Of a stretch of DNA of 36,876 bases, positions 9,801 to 19,500 are shown piece by piece. The stretch comes from Bodo saltans (Eukaryota > Euglenozoa > Kinetoplastea > Eubodonida > Bodonidae): the NCBI GenBank assembly GCA_001460835.1, contig CYKH01001274.1:43984-80859 (forward strand). The letters are read 5' to 3'. Made by a program: the position numbers and the translations under genes. The notes beneath the pieces were generated by a model. That model was not told where the DNA came from. It saw only the letters and a list, made by a program, of their open reading frames with translations, and searched no databases. The first letter of the stretch is position 1; each line of letters opens with the position of its first letter.

Positions 9801-10184
9801 GCAATACGGCTGGCGAACCCGGAGGCCCTTCAGTTGGTCGCGGCACCCCTCGTGGTGCCATGGCACATCAATACAGCCAGCAACGAAGATCAAGTACGCA
9901 GATATCAAACGTATCACGCGGTAGTGTGCGATGAGGGCAGCACTACTGCACCAGCGGCGGCACTGAACACAAGCAGCAGTAAACTGCAAACCTCTGCGCT
10001 TGGCATCGACGCCCCCTTCACATCAACGCGGTCTCCTTCTCGGAGTCCTCGACATCACTCAGGAAGGGACGCAACATCGCCTCGCTCGACGACAAGTTCA
10101 GCGCAGCAATTATCTGCCACGGCGAAGAAGGTGTTCCTCTACGATCCGACTCAGTGGTGCCCGATGTACCTCATGTTTGTGTAA
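6861..10184 (+). CDS. CCCH zinc finger - WWE-like - degenerate PARP-like protein
   Basis: Product is 1107 residues. A CCCH zinc finger with spacing C-x8-C-x5-C-x3-H uses C46, C55, C61 and H65, suggesting RNA binding. Residues about 157-236 resemble a WWE domain: an aromatic opening, RWTAFDSEWTSFLEQAY, then EYTIEFARLY and the basic SRRPIQRA ending, matching the family's Y-x-V/I-D/E-F ... R-R-x-I/V-R pattern. A second, weaker WWE-like C-half may lie at 272-313. Residues 310-850 are largely low complexity. The C-terminus follows the PARP catalytic fold order: GLQIQRVQHHAFYSRYL (about 863-879), ALFRY at 904-908 where PARPs have LFHGT, a hydrophobic strand YLLLVVVAF (969-977), and the last strand TQWCPMYLMFV (1097-1107), matching Q-x-Y-P-E-Y-L-I. 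The HGT histidine and a clear G-x-Y-F are missing, so it is probably catalytically dead. The CCCH finger is clear; WWE and PARP are my alignment by eye. Confidence 0.85.
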   Translation: MHSFGKHPSGSPSPAPAPPSVASSGASTAQSLLFRKVVASKRGELCMHFVSPSGCALGPLCPYRHAGAQRTATAATFLDGDHSSSQSEILSEMKSREDTEEGVDITTTVAALHPSSLLSSSSKRFSAPPQVPSVQPLHMTISPLYSQPLCAHARGLVLWFFAELPAVTNSAKPPRWTAFDSEWTSFLEQAYLKMLKEHQYHRNMPATEFKEYTIEFARLYMCRTSDKGSRRPIQRALITASPTWVLEELDAPRQPKHHHAEDESHGDGPVSEVIDPVASSCLEYHYVHGGKDLLTIDVNRWKLRINLLTMVGREVREKRRSMFQGIGDLKDRFRTAASVVVNSGRFGGRPISPDEIVSPTTPSQRSAFTGSGSGSIIGGGMSRNIIHRPSVTGPRPPTNRSGSTAATTPAAKNRSTSLVGDVPAKRFQLRRLPITVRHGCPPSDPFDTSALQVRLTVVAKGTNKPIQTVIGPRPVRGDEGDHRFVFPVALDLNELTAATLPDVACDALGQCHWESGHHLWTHAHRCPAGRSSNCFLCSWTSSSVSQHAVKSGRSPSTQSSGHHVVEGHRDGSHSPYPQPSASTRGELHVTLDALAERSEVHRQLMSHEGAPIGSAFDAARSAAVSGVQAATGPWRRHQAVSRWFRSEWDGGRTLSVSTGPATNLLSSGLLSVSAQMGGVATPHSVAAASVKSPTSIELHHVKTGATSHEVLQLLSLMQRNAHPGGVVPTVASRRRSIGGASLLADGGDGWTTHPTSMGQSLTSSAFGTPAPVSPMMRASPNEETVDGVPSPNLFRQSVQQLEKQHALAVEQCYAARSIRHILVKQTSEGDRDGPAASHTAVDASSEGSGSNADETDLTVALHGLQIQRVQHHAFYSRYLRSRTEMFTEWHDSDAESAESSREEALFRYIPRSWLRSILYQEEDQRGSPPEGVDDTGSDDMLRSWNQQRMHFYRDLEAAGAEQRVPGVPYLLLVVVAFPGAAIRLANPEALQLVAAPLVVPWHINTASNEDQVRRYQTYHAVVCDEGSTTAPAAALNTSSSKLQTSALGIDAPFTSTRSPSRSPRHHSGRDATSPRSTTSSAQQLSATAKKVFLYDPTQWCPMYLMFV

Positions 10185-10193
10185 GTGTGTCAA

Positions 10194-10216
10194 GTGTGTG
10201 TGTGTGTGTGTGTGTG
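10194..10216 (+). repeat. (GT)n microsatellite, 23 bases
   Basis: An uninterrupted GT repeat lies immediately downstream of the stop codon of the CCCH/PARP-like gene, in the presumed 3' UTR. Confidence 0.95.
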
Positions 10217-10289
10217 AATATGTACTGTCTTGAGCAAAGAAAGGCGACGATCCCCCCATTTTGCTTAGCACCACGTTGTTGTGCCATCG

Positions 10290-10327
10290 TGCTATTTTCG
10301 TTCTATTCGAAATAAACAAATAAACAG
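10290..10327 (+). promoter_or_regulatory. Candidate trans-splice acceptor for the second coiled-coil gene
   Basis: A T-rich pyrimidine tract (about 10290-10307) is followed by an AG at 10326-10327, 44 bases before the ATG at 10371. An alternative AG is at 10267-10268. Confidence 0.4.
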
Positions 10328-10370
10328 ATTCACACACATTCTAGAACAGTGGTGTGTGTGGCCGAGAGAT

Positions 10371-12593
10371 ATGCCTGCGAAACGAAATAGCGTTGGACCT
10401 ACCGCCACCACGCCACGCTCGTTGGCCCCCTCTGCGTCGATTGCACTAGCGCCTCTCGATCTCGTGGACGAGAACAGTCTCACGCACAACAGTTCGTTCA
10501 TTGCACGTCATGCAAGCCCCTCCATGTCCTTCGCTGACCTGATCAGAGCACGTGAATCCCAACAGAAAAAACTGCGAGGGGAGCTCGAAGCGCAGAATCA
10601 AGCACTCCGTGACCGCCTAGGCCTCATCTCCAACACACTCAGCACCAGCCCCTCCGGCGCCGTCTTTGGTGGTGGTGGCAACGGGTCAGACTGGGGATCA
10701 CCACCGCAGCACAACGACGATCCCTACCACCAGCTCAAGTCGCGAGAGTTTACCAACGATGGTGATGGAACCCCAACGTTAGGCCCGGTGATGAGCGCGT
10801 CTTTCAGCAATGTTGCAACGTCGCAGCAACTAATGGACGTGATTAACTTCGTTGCGGATATGAAGGACTCTGTGCGACGTGCGCAGGAGTCCGATACAGT
10901 CCTGCTACAAGCCCTGCGCCAGCGCGTGGAGGAACAAGAACGCCGATACGAAGAGAGGCTATCCGTTCTCGAAGCCCGCCTAGCAGGAGAAGAGCGTGCA
11001 CACGAAATTCTTCGCGAAGAGCAAAGCGAGCAGATCGAGACGTTGACGAGCGCCATCGATGAACTGAAAACGAATTCAGAAGCGGCTTTGCATGAGCGTT
11101 GCACAGTCATTGAGAATGGACTCAGCAACCATCAGTTATCCCTTCAAACCTTCGCGGCGAGCACCGAGGGCTCTGAGGAGAGACTCCAGAGCCTGGAAGC
11201 ATCCCTTGCCACACTCCAACGAAACCAAACCCGTGATGAAATTCACCTACATACTCTTTCAGAGTCTGTGGAGAGGGATCGCTCGCTCATGTCTGCGTTG
11301 AAAGACGAGACCATCCACCAACGGAAGGAACAATTGGATCAAATTTTCAAATCCGCCTCAACGCAGTTAGAATATTGTGAAAAACAAATGTCACGATTGC
11401 AAGAAGCAACCCACGCTGCTCAGGAGGACATGGAGAGAATTGTGGGAGAGCGCATTAGTCAGGTGGAAGAGACGCTGCGTGACCACGTCTTCGACTTAAT
11501 GGGGACCAGTCGTGACACGCTTGAAGCTCAGATCGAGGGCTCGATCCGCCGCATGAACATACTAGGAGAGCAGGTGACGGCGGAAGCACAAGCGACGCGC
11601 GGTCGTGCAGATGACGAGCTGAGGGAATTGAAGGACTTGTACAGGGCAGAGGTGAACACAACGTTAGAGGAGGTAGTGCAGCGTGCCAAGCAGCTGGAAA
11701 ACGATCGACGCGCAGAGTTCCCTGTCGCCGACGTCGATCGAGTCAATTTGATGATTCACGAGCTAGAGGGCGCAGCCGCACTCTTGGAGGGGTTTGCCAA
11801 GAACACCGTGTTGCTGGCGCAGAACGATCAAACAGCAGGTGGGCGAGCATGCCTGCTTACCCCACGCGTGGATGCTCTTGAACATATTATCGAGGTCCTT
11901 CAAGAGAAGGTGGATGAGCAGTCCATGTCCTCAGCAAAGAGAGCAATGTTCTCCGTGGACGTGCAAACAGGCCCCCTAAGCAGGGACAATGGCCCGAGCT
12001 GGTCAGACGAGGACAAAATCCGTAGGTCTGTCGATCGTCACCTGAAGTCCGAGCTTGAGCTTGCCGCAGCAGACCACTCGGCAATGAAGGCTCGCACCGA
12101 AACGGCGCTGACAATTCTTGCCGCAGCATCATCCTCCTCGTCCACATCGTTGCAACGTCCGCACCAAACGCGCCACGATGATGACGTCCTCCTGTCACAT
12201 ATCTCCCCTCCACGATCGGTCACCCCAGGGTCATGGAGCAGAGGTGCGTCGCCACGTGTGGGAGGCGTCAGCGTCGGAGCCCCGCTCCCTCTTCCCTCCT
12301 CAGGTGTTACCCACATCGCTGGTGATGGTCCTCACTACGATGCTGTTCAGATGCACCCACCCAGCAGCTCACACGCGCGGCTGTTAGCGGAAGTGGTGTC
12401 AGAAAGGCAAAAGAAAGAGGCCACAGTTGACAAGATTCAACAAATTCTCCGAGAAATTCAAACAAAATTTCACGAACTCTCAGTGAGAGAGCCCCTCCAG
12501 CGAAGTTTGCACACGAATATCATTGAGGGTGGTGGTGGGCGACGCAGCAAGCACAACTGCGGTGCCAGAAGGTGGGCGTGCAGGCTGGTTTAG
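10371..12593 (+). CDS. Coiled-coil protein, function unknown; 3' end probably frameshifted
   Basis: Product as read is 740 residues, starting MPAKRNSVGP at the first ATG after the predicted splice site. A short Ser/Ala/Pro-rich head is followed by a coiled coil (about residues 50-85), a Gly/Asn linker, and then a very long continuous coiled coil from about residue 165 to 460, rich in Glu, Gln, Leu and Arg. A second helical part covers about 465-590. A Ser/Pro/His-rich linker leads to a last helix with KIQQILREIQTKFHEL. The final 25 residues are Gly/Arg/Cys-rich and unlike the rest. Helical, Glu/Gln-rich peptides reappear downstream in shifted frames (12594-12796), so the annotated stop is probably premature. 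No known domain was recognised. A structural or cytoskeletal role is inferred from composition only. Confidence 0.8.
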   Translation: MPAKRNSVGPTATTPRSLAPSASIALAPLDLVDENSLTHNSSFIARHASPSMSFADLIRARESQQKKLRGELEAQNQALRDRLGLISNTLSTSPSGAVFGGGGNGSDWGSPPQHNDDPYHQLKSREFTNDGDGTPTLGPVMSASFSNVATSQQLMDVINFVADMKDSVRRAQESDTVLLQALRQRVEEQERRYEERLSVLEARLAGEERAHEILREEQSEQIETLTSAIDELKTNSEAALHERCTVIENGLSNHQLSLQTFAASTEGSEERLQSLEASLATLQRNQTRDEIHLHTLSESVERDRSLMSALKDETIHQRKEQLDQIFKSASTQLEYCEKQMSRLQEATHAAQEDMERIVGERISQVEETLRDHVFDLMGTSRDTLEAQIEGSIRRMNILGEQVTAEAQATRGRADDELRELKDLYRAEVNTTLEEVVQRAKQLENDRRAEFPVADVDRVNLMIHELEGAAALLEGFAKNTVLLAQNDQTAGGRACLLTPRVDALEHIIEVLQEKVDEQSMSSAKRAMFSVDVQTGPLSRDNGPSWSDEDKIRRSVDRHLKSELELAAADHSAMKARTETALTILAAASSSSSTSLQRPHQTRHDDDVLLSHISPPRSVTPGSWSRGASPRVGGVSVGAPLPLPSSGVTHIAGDGPHYDAVQMHPPSSSHARLLAEVVSERQKKEATVDKIQQILREIQTKFHELSVREPLQRSLHTNIIEGGGGRRSKHNCGARRWACRLV

Positions 12594-12796
12594 AACTTTG
12601 TTTTTCTCCGGTAGAAAGTTTTTCTCTCCGACGAACAGCTCGTCGCTTTATTTGACACCCGTGAGATTGGTCAACTTGAGGAGCAGGAGGAGCAGCTTCA
12701 CAAGCAACAGCTCCACCCTTTCACTGGCTGAATGAGCATGCCATTGATCTCCGTTGTGCGCTCATTGAGGACGAGAACCAGTTGACGACGATATGA
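12594..12796 (+). pseudogene. Probable out-of-frame 3' continuation of the preceding coiled-coil gene
   Basis: After the stop at 12591-12593, coding-like peptides continue in changing frames. About 12545-12620 in frame 2 gives QQAQLRCQKVGVQAGLELCF. Then 12624-12728 in the original frame gives LSDEQLVALFDTREIGQLEE followed by more Gln/Glu residues. Then 12725-12796 in frame 2 gives NEHAIDLRCALIEDENQL and a TGA at 12794-12796. Composition matches the upstream coiled coil. The changes fall beside short homopolymer or simple runs, so base-call errors are a good explanation; genuine decay of the 3' end is the alternative. Confidence 0.45.
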
Positions 12797-13559
12797 TGTA
12801 GCTTTCTATCGAATTTGTACGTCGTTTCTTTTCTTTTCATTCAATCGTGTTTTTCGCACACTACTTCGACTTTCCCCGCTCTGATTTTGTGTCGCTCATC
12901 TCTTGCGCGTTAACTTTCTTCTTTGCTTTTCATTTTTGCAAGTTTAGAGTTTTTCGTCCTTTTTTTCGGAAAGGAAGAACAAGTGAAGAAGAAAAGTCAG
13001 TGAAAGTTCGACATCTTTGGATTTTTTTTTCAAGGAAGGTTGACGTGTACCAAGATCCATCAGCATCCCAAAAAACACCCGTGAATACAACTTTGAATCG
13101 GGGTTGCTGCAGCATTCTTCGTACATCGCCACCGCACCTCGAGAATAAATCCCCGCCAACAACAAACGCCACAAACGTTTAAACAAAAAGTCGAAACTTT
13201 CCTTTCGAGGAGTTCTTCTATTGGTTGTTAGCAGACAGTAGTTCCCAACCGCAAAGAGAACGAGAAACGAGACACTCATTTCACACGATTTGAACGCTTC
13301 ACGAAGAAAACATTTGAAAACAGTGTTCTCTTTCTTGTGAGGCAATCAAAAAGTTTTATTGAAAGAGAGACTCTACAAAAATCGCACTCTATCGTGTTAA
13401 GGATCTACAAAAATCAGCCAAAAAAAAAGTCAAAGAGTATTTCCGTCGAGCGGATTTCAATTTGGCGGCACATTTATATCATCACTTACTACCAAACCCC
13501 CCACACACATTGTGAACAAACAAACCCCTCCTCTCCACAACAAACACTAAATCGACACG
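12797..13559 (+). other. Long spacer / 5' leader before the giant gene
   Basis: About 760 bases, A/T-rich, with several T runs (12959-12966, 13021-13030) and no supported gene. AG sites after pyrimidine tracts that could serve as splice acceptors are at 13033-13034 and 13233-13234. The last 80 bases before the ATG contain no AG and are C/A-rich, so the 5' UTR is probably at least about 100 and perhaps more than 300 nucleotides. No RNA gene was recognised. Confidence 0.5.
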
Positions 13560-16500
13560 ATGACCTCAACCTCATCGCCCACCCCCGCGTCTCGACCATC
13601 GACCCTTCTTGGGTTGGTGTCCGTTGCCGCACTGCTTCTCGTCGCGGCTCATGCCTCCACCATCACATCCATCACACCGAACACCGGCTCTCTCAACGGG
13701 TGGACTCGTGTCTCCATCCTTGGAACCGGCTTCGACATTCGTGGTCGATCTAACCTCGTGTACATCGGCTCAGGTATGGCTGGCGTCTACTGCGACCCTA
13801 TTCCGAACGAGTGTACCACCACGCGCATCGTTTGCTTGACCCCTGAGTATGCCGGCGTCGGTCCTATGCCCGTCACCGTGAACAGTTTCGGATACAACGC
13901 CATCTGCCAAGTTGCGGCCGGCTGCAACTACCAGTTCACGATCCAAAAGACACCAACCGTCACTCTTATCTCACCCCAGTGGTTGATTGCGCCAGCAAAC
14001 ATCACCGTGTACGGCACCAGGTTCTCCCAGGGTGACGCCAGCGTTGCTGCGTTCGACTTTACCATGTGGATCGGAGATGAGGAGCGCTGCAACCTTGTCA
14101 GCACGATCACCGGTTCTAGCTTCATCTGCAACGTGGTCAACATGCGCCCTGGTCTTCTCCCCACCACCGTGATCTTGGGCGCATCCGGCAAAGCGAACAT
14201 CGCCAGCCTCGTGAGCACCGTCGCGGTCCTTCCGTCGATCAGCGCCGTGACTCCATCCGTTGGCAGCCTCGCTGGTGGCCAGACCGTCACGATCTACGGC
14301 ACGAGCTTCAGCCCCGATGTGTCGAGCAACTACGTCACAATTCACGGAGCCCCTTGCATCGTGGACTACTACGGAACGCTTTACATCACGTGCAAGACGA
14401 CCCCTGTTGCCGCCGCAACCACCAGTGCCTCTCGCATTGTCTCACCGAACGTCTCGTCCACAGTGGACGCGTACTACAACCTGCCTGCCGGTTACGACCT
14501 CGACTTGTACTTCGTAGGCACGATTCAGTACCTCAGCCCCGACTCCACGGCAGTCACGAGCAACTTCAACACGTACATCGGCGCCATTAGCTGCGAGCAG
14601 TGCGGCTTCCGTGTCACGTCACAGTTTGTCCCCACCTTTACAGGAAACCACACATTCAGCCTCAACGGTGACGATTGGTTTGAGATGTGGCTATCAGACT
14701 CCTCCGAGCCGGTTGTTCGTGCACGTGGCGTGACCGCCACCGGCAGCACCCGTGCTCTAGACGTCGACGGCTTCAACCCCCGCCGTATCATTTCATACCA
14801 AGGTTGCTGCACGTACATCAGCAGTGCCCCGCAGTATCTTGTGGCTGGGAAAACGTACTGGCTCCGTATGTTCGTGAAGAACGGTTACGGTGCCCTCGGC
14901 CTCACTGGTCGCGTTTCCTTCAACAACTTGACCAATGTCCCGTTGGAGACGATGTTGTACAACTCCGCCGACTACGTGAGCCCCGTGCAGGTTCTCGTCA
15001 ACGATATGCAAGCACTTCCTCAGAAATCGTGCTTGAACTTCTCGTCCTGCGATTACAACTTCGTTGCGTCCGCGACGCCCACCGTCACCGGAGTGAGCCC
15101 GACGTCCATCGGTCCCCAGCAGTCCCTCACCATTACTGGAACAGGCTTCGACACCAGCACCACCAATCCCGGCACCAGTACTGCATGTGCCGTGGCAACG
15201 TTATGCGGAGGTGGTGGTTGCGCATGCGCCACCCAAGCTCTCTGTGGATTGCACACGTCCTTGTGCTCGTGGAGCGGATCTGCGTGCGTGTACCGCTACA
15301 ACCCTCCCCAGTGCTTCCAGTGGTCTCTGAACACCGTCACCGTTGGCGGCCAGCCCTGCAACGTGACGAGCCAGACCTCCACCCAGCTCGTGTGCACGAT
15401 GCCTTTTGTGACCGCTGGTAGCAAGCGTGTGATTGTGTCCATTGCGACGACTGGCCAAGCATCAGGTGTCGCTAAGTACGTCAACGTCCTGACTGTTGTC
15501 GACGGCATCTCGCCCTCGTCAGGCAGCATCAATGGCGGCAATGTGCTGTCCATCAACGGCTTCGGTTTCGATCCCGCGTCCACACAAGTGCAAGTCGGCA
15601 ATGCGACGTGCGCGATCGTCAGCGTTGCCTTTGACCTGATCACCTGTATCGTTCCGTCTCTTGGTGCAGAAGGTGCCGCCTCTGTGCGCGTCTTGACCAG
15701 CAACGCCCGAGCCTACATCCTGCCCACTTCGTATCAATATGACGCCAAGCCCGTCCGCCCTGGTACCACCGTCGAGGTCACCGAGTCGTCCATCACCCCC
15801 ATCAACGGCCCTGCCAACGGTGCCACACGTGTGTTCGTAACACTTCCTACTGCGTACAGCATGTCGAGCTCCACCGCCATCTCCGTCGTGATCGGCGGCG
15901 TTCCTTGCGCTGTGCGTGCTGCCGGGTCCAACAGCATTCAATGCTTCACTGGCGTTGCCGCTGCTGCTGGTACATTCCTGTGTTGTCGACGGCATCTCGC
16001 CCTCGTCCGGCAGCATCAATGGCGGCAATGTGCTGTCCATCAACGGCTTCGGTTTCGATCCAGCGTCCACACAAGTGCAAGTCGGCAATGCGACGTGCGC
16101 GATCGTCAGCGTTGCCTTTGACCTGATCACCTGTATCGTTCCGTCTCTTGGTGCAGAAGGTGCCGCCTCTGTGCGCGTCTTGACCAGCAACGCCCGAGCC
16201 TACATCCTGCCCACTTCGTATCAGTACGACGCCAAGCCCGTCCGCCCTGGTACCACCGTCGAGGTCACCGAGTCGTCCATCACCCCCATCAACGGCCCTG
16301 CCAACGGTGCCACACGTGTGTTCGTAACACTTCCTACTGCGTACAGCATGTCGAGCTCCACCGCCATCTCCGTCGTGATCGGCGGCGTTCCTTGCGCTGT
16401 GCGTGCTGCCGGGTCCAACAGCATTCAATGCTTCACTGGCGTTGCCGCTGCTGCTGGTACATTCCTGTCCTACGTGTCGTTTGTCGACAAGTACCGCTGC

Positions 16501-19500
16501 TGCTGGTACATTCCTGTCCTACGTGTCGTTTGTCGACAAGTACAATGAAGGCGTCTCCGTGCAGCTGCCGTCCTTCACGTACTATCACACCATCTTGTCC
16601 GTGTCCCCTGCAACTCTCAGTTTGTACGGCGGCGTTGCCTTCTCGTTCCAGTTAAGTGGCGCGTTCAGCACGCAGGAGATCTCCCTGTCACTGGCCGGAG
16701 CTCCTTGCGGCGCCTTCTCCATGAGCGGTACCGTTGGCACGTGCACCACTGGCCCCCGCGCCACGCTAGGAGCACGTACGATCCTCCAGGACTTCAATTT
16801 CCTCGGCGATGGCAATGCACTGACAAACCCTTTGAACTTTGTTCAAACGTCCAGTGGCGTGACAGTGAACGATATCGGAGATGCCTATGTCCCTGCTGGC
16901 GACTACATCATGTCCAAGAAATCTTTCAGCCGCCCCTTTTCCCTGCGCGTCCTTCTTCAACCAACCCTGCCCATGGTGCAGTTCAGCTCTCTTGACCGCT
17001 CGATTGTGCTCCGTGCTGGCGTCTCCCAGCCTACCCTGTCCACCGATGGCATCCGCGCCATTGCTGGTGCCCCCAACGCCTCCTTCCAACTGATTGGCTC
17101 GACAACCACCACCGGTGCCACCACCATCAACCCGACGTATGCCAACGCTGCCTTCAGCACATCGACGTTCCAAGAGCATCGCCTTGAGATGTACAACACA
17201 CAAGTGTTGTACTACGTGAACAACGTTTTGATCTACTCTGTTGCAGACAGCGGCTTTCCCAGCGGTACGGTCGGCATCGGCTTCAATGCTCAAGGTGTCA
17301 CTGTACGAAGCTTCACCGTGGAGTCCCTTGCACCAGAACTGCTAAGTCTGAACATCTCTGGCTCCCCCGTAAATGTTCAAACGGATGTGTTCTTCACCTC
17401 GACTGGTCTCCCCAGCGCCACAGGAGCTACTGTGGATGCCACCACAGGCATTCTGACCCTTAGCGGCGCCACGAACTTCGACTCCACCACGAAGCTGATG
17501 GTGACAGGCTCGGACGGCACAATCAACGCGTCATCGGTTGCCCTGTGCCCCACACTTTACACCACCATGAACCCCGTGACCGGCGCACTGACGTACCGAT
17601 GCGTGCCACGTCTCGGTGCTGGAACCTACAACATTGTTCCAAGCAGCGCAACCCTCGGTGGTTCTGGCTCCCCTATTCAAGTGACTGTCGCGTTGATTGT
17701 GACCAGCGTCACCCCAAGCTCCATCCCCCTGGGTGGCGGCCGCGTTACGATCGTCGGTGCTGGCTTCTGGGGAGATATTAGCGTCCTCTTGGGTTCATCT
17801 GCTGCGACCATCGCTTCGTTCAACTCTTCGATGATCATCGCCGACATGACCAGCGTCACCCCAAGCTCCATCCCCCTGGGTGGCGGCCGCGTTACGATCG
17901 TCGGTGCTGGCTTCTGGGGAGATATTAGCGTCCTCTTGGGTTCATCTGCTGCGACCATCGCTTCGTTCAACTCTTCGATGATCATCGCCGACATTCCGGC
18001 ATCGAGCACCAGCGGCACTGTTTCGCTGATTGTTCGCGATGCCTCCGGCGCCAATGTGCAGTCCATTTCTCTCACCATCACGACCCTCTCGCCCTTTAAC
18101 ATCACTGGCATTTCATCCCAATCCGCAACCCTCTGGTCCACTGTCACCATCACTGGCACCGGTTTCAGCACCGGCGTCCTTGTGTACGTGGGCGGGAACA
18201 TCGCAATCCTGTCTACCGTCTCGGCATCAAGGGTTGTCTTCCAAATCCGCAGCACCACCGCAAATATGTTCGGCAACACCACCATCAAGATCGTGCAGCC
18301 TGGCGTCGGCATCGCCACGTCGTCCATCAACATTATTCCGTATGTGTACAGCACAGGCCTCACCCCGCATAACGTCTCCTCTCTTGGTGGCGCAGTCGTG
18401 ACGATCCCTGGTGTGTCCTTCCTCAACATTGCCCTCGGTACACCCACAGCAACGGTGACGTCCAACTTTGTCACTGGAGGCGTGTCGAGCTGGACCGTGA
18501 CCCCCGCCGTGCAGAACGCCCCGGCCCCACAGACAACTTGCGGCGTGCCTTACTTCGGACCATTCAATGGCATCTCCGTGTTGTCCCGCTCATACGGTGG
18601 TCTTGCCGCGCATGAGTACGTGCGCGTCGTCGCCCGCCTCGCAGTCCCTTACGACTGGTCGTTGCCAGTCCTGATCGTAGAGGGGCGCGCGTCCTCTGCC
18701 ATCACAACCATCTGCGACTTCAGCTCCACTGGATGTGCCTACCCGTGCATTGCGGAGCTCGCCGTGATTGTACGCCACAGTGCGACCACCCTGTCCGTGT
18801 CGGTGCAAGGCGACGTCAACCCTATCGGCGTCTCCTCCGTCACCGTGGACACCTACCAAGACATTGGCTACTACGCGAACATCAGCGGCGCCATCGCCCC
18901 CATTGATCGTGCAGACCGACTGGGTGCGACATTCACAGTGCCTGCTAACACGCCGGTTGCCGAAGATCAAGTCATCACGCTTATTGCTGGTGGTGCCAAC
19001 TACTGCCTGTACAACCTGTGCAAGTTGACCGTCGTCGCCCCACCCACCGTGCAGTACGCCACTGTGGTGGATATTCATAGCGCAAGCACCGCCCCGCATT
19101 TTGTGGCCGACGGCACTGCCAACGTTAGCTACCGTGCAGGCGGCACGTCGCTGAGTGACGCTGTTGCTATTGATCACGTCAGCACGCAGCGCATCTACGC
19201 GGCCGACGGCCCGGTGATTCGTGTTTCTGCAACCGTCAATGCCCTTCCAGTATCGACCAATGTTTCCTGGCTGACACTCACCAACCAAAAGTTCCTCACC
19301 GAGTTTGGTTTGTACACCAGCAGCAACGGCCGTGTCAACGCTCTCGCCTACAACCGCTACGTCTACACCGGCTCCGTTCTCAAAATTGGCGACGTGATCT
19401 CCTTCGAGTACGACACCCGCACCAGCACCGCATCGTACCTGTACAACGGCATCCGCTTCGCATCCACCTACCAGAAGGTGTTCTGGCCCCTCGCGCTCGT

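Noticed and set aside
14687-15421. 244-codon plus-strand open frame in another frame
   Set aside because: Overlaps the PA14/TIG coding region; its Arg/His/Pro/Cys-rich composition is that of an off-frame shadow.
13560-16121. A separate, complete 853-residue TIG/PA14 protein gene
   Set aside because: The stop arises inside the second copy of the duplication in a shifted frame, and the last 40 or so residues are frame-shifted Arg/His/Cys-rich sequence. It is the 5' part of the giant gene.
15519-16428. Minus-strand open frames that appear twice with near-identical protein
   Set aside because: The repetition only reflects the 487-bp duplication of the sense gene; it is not a gene family.
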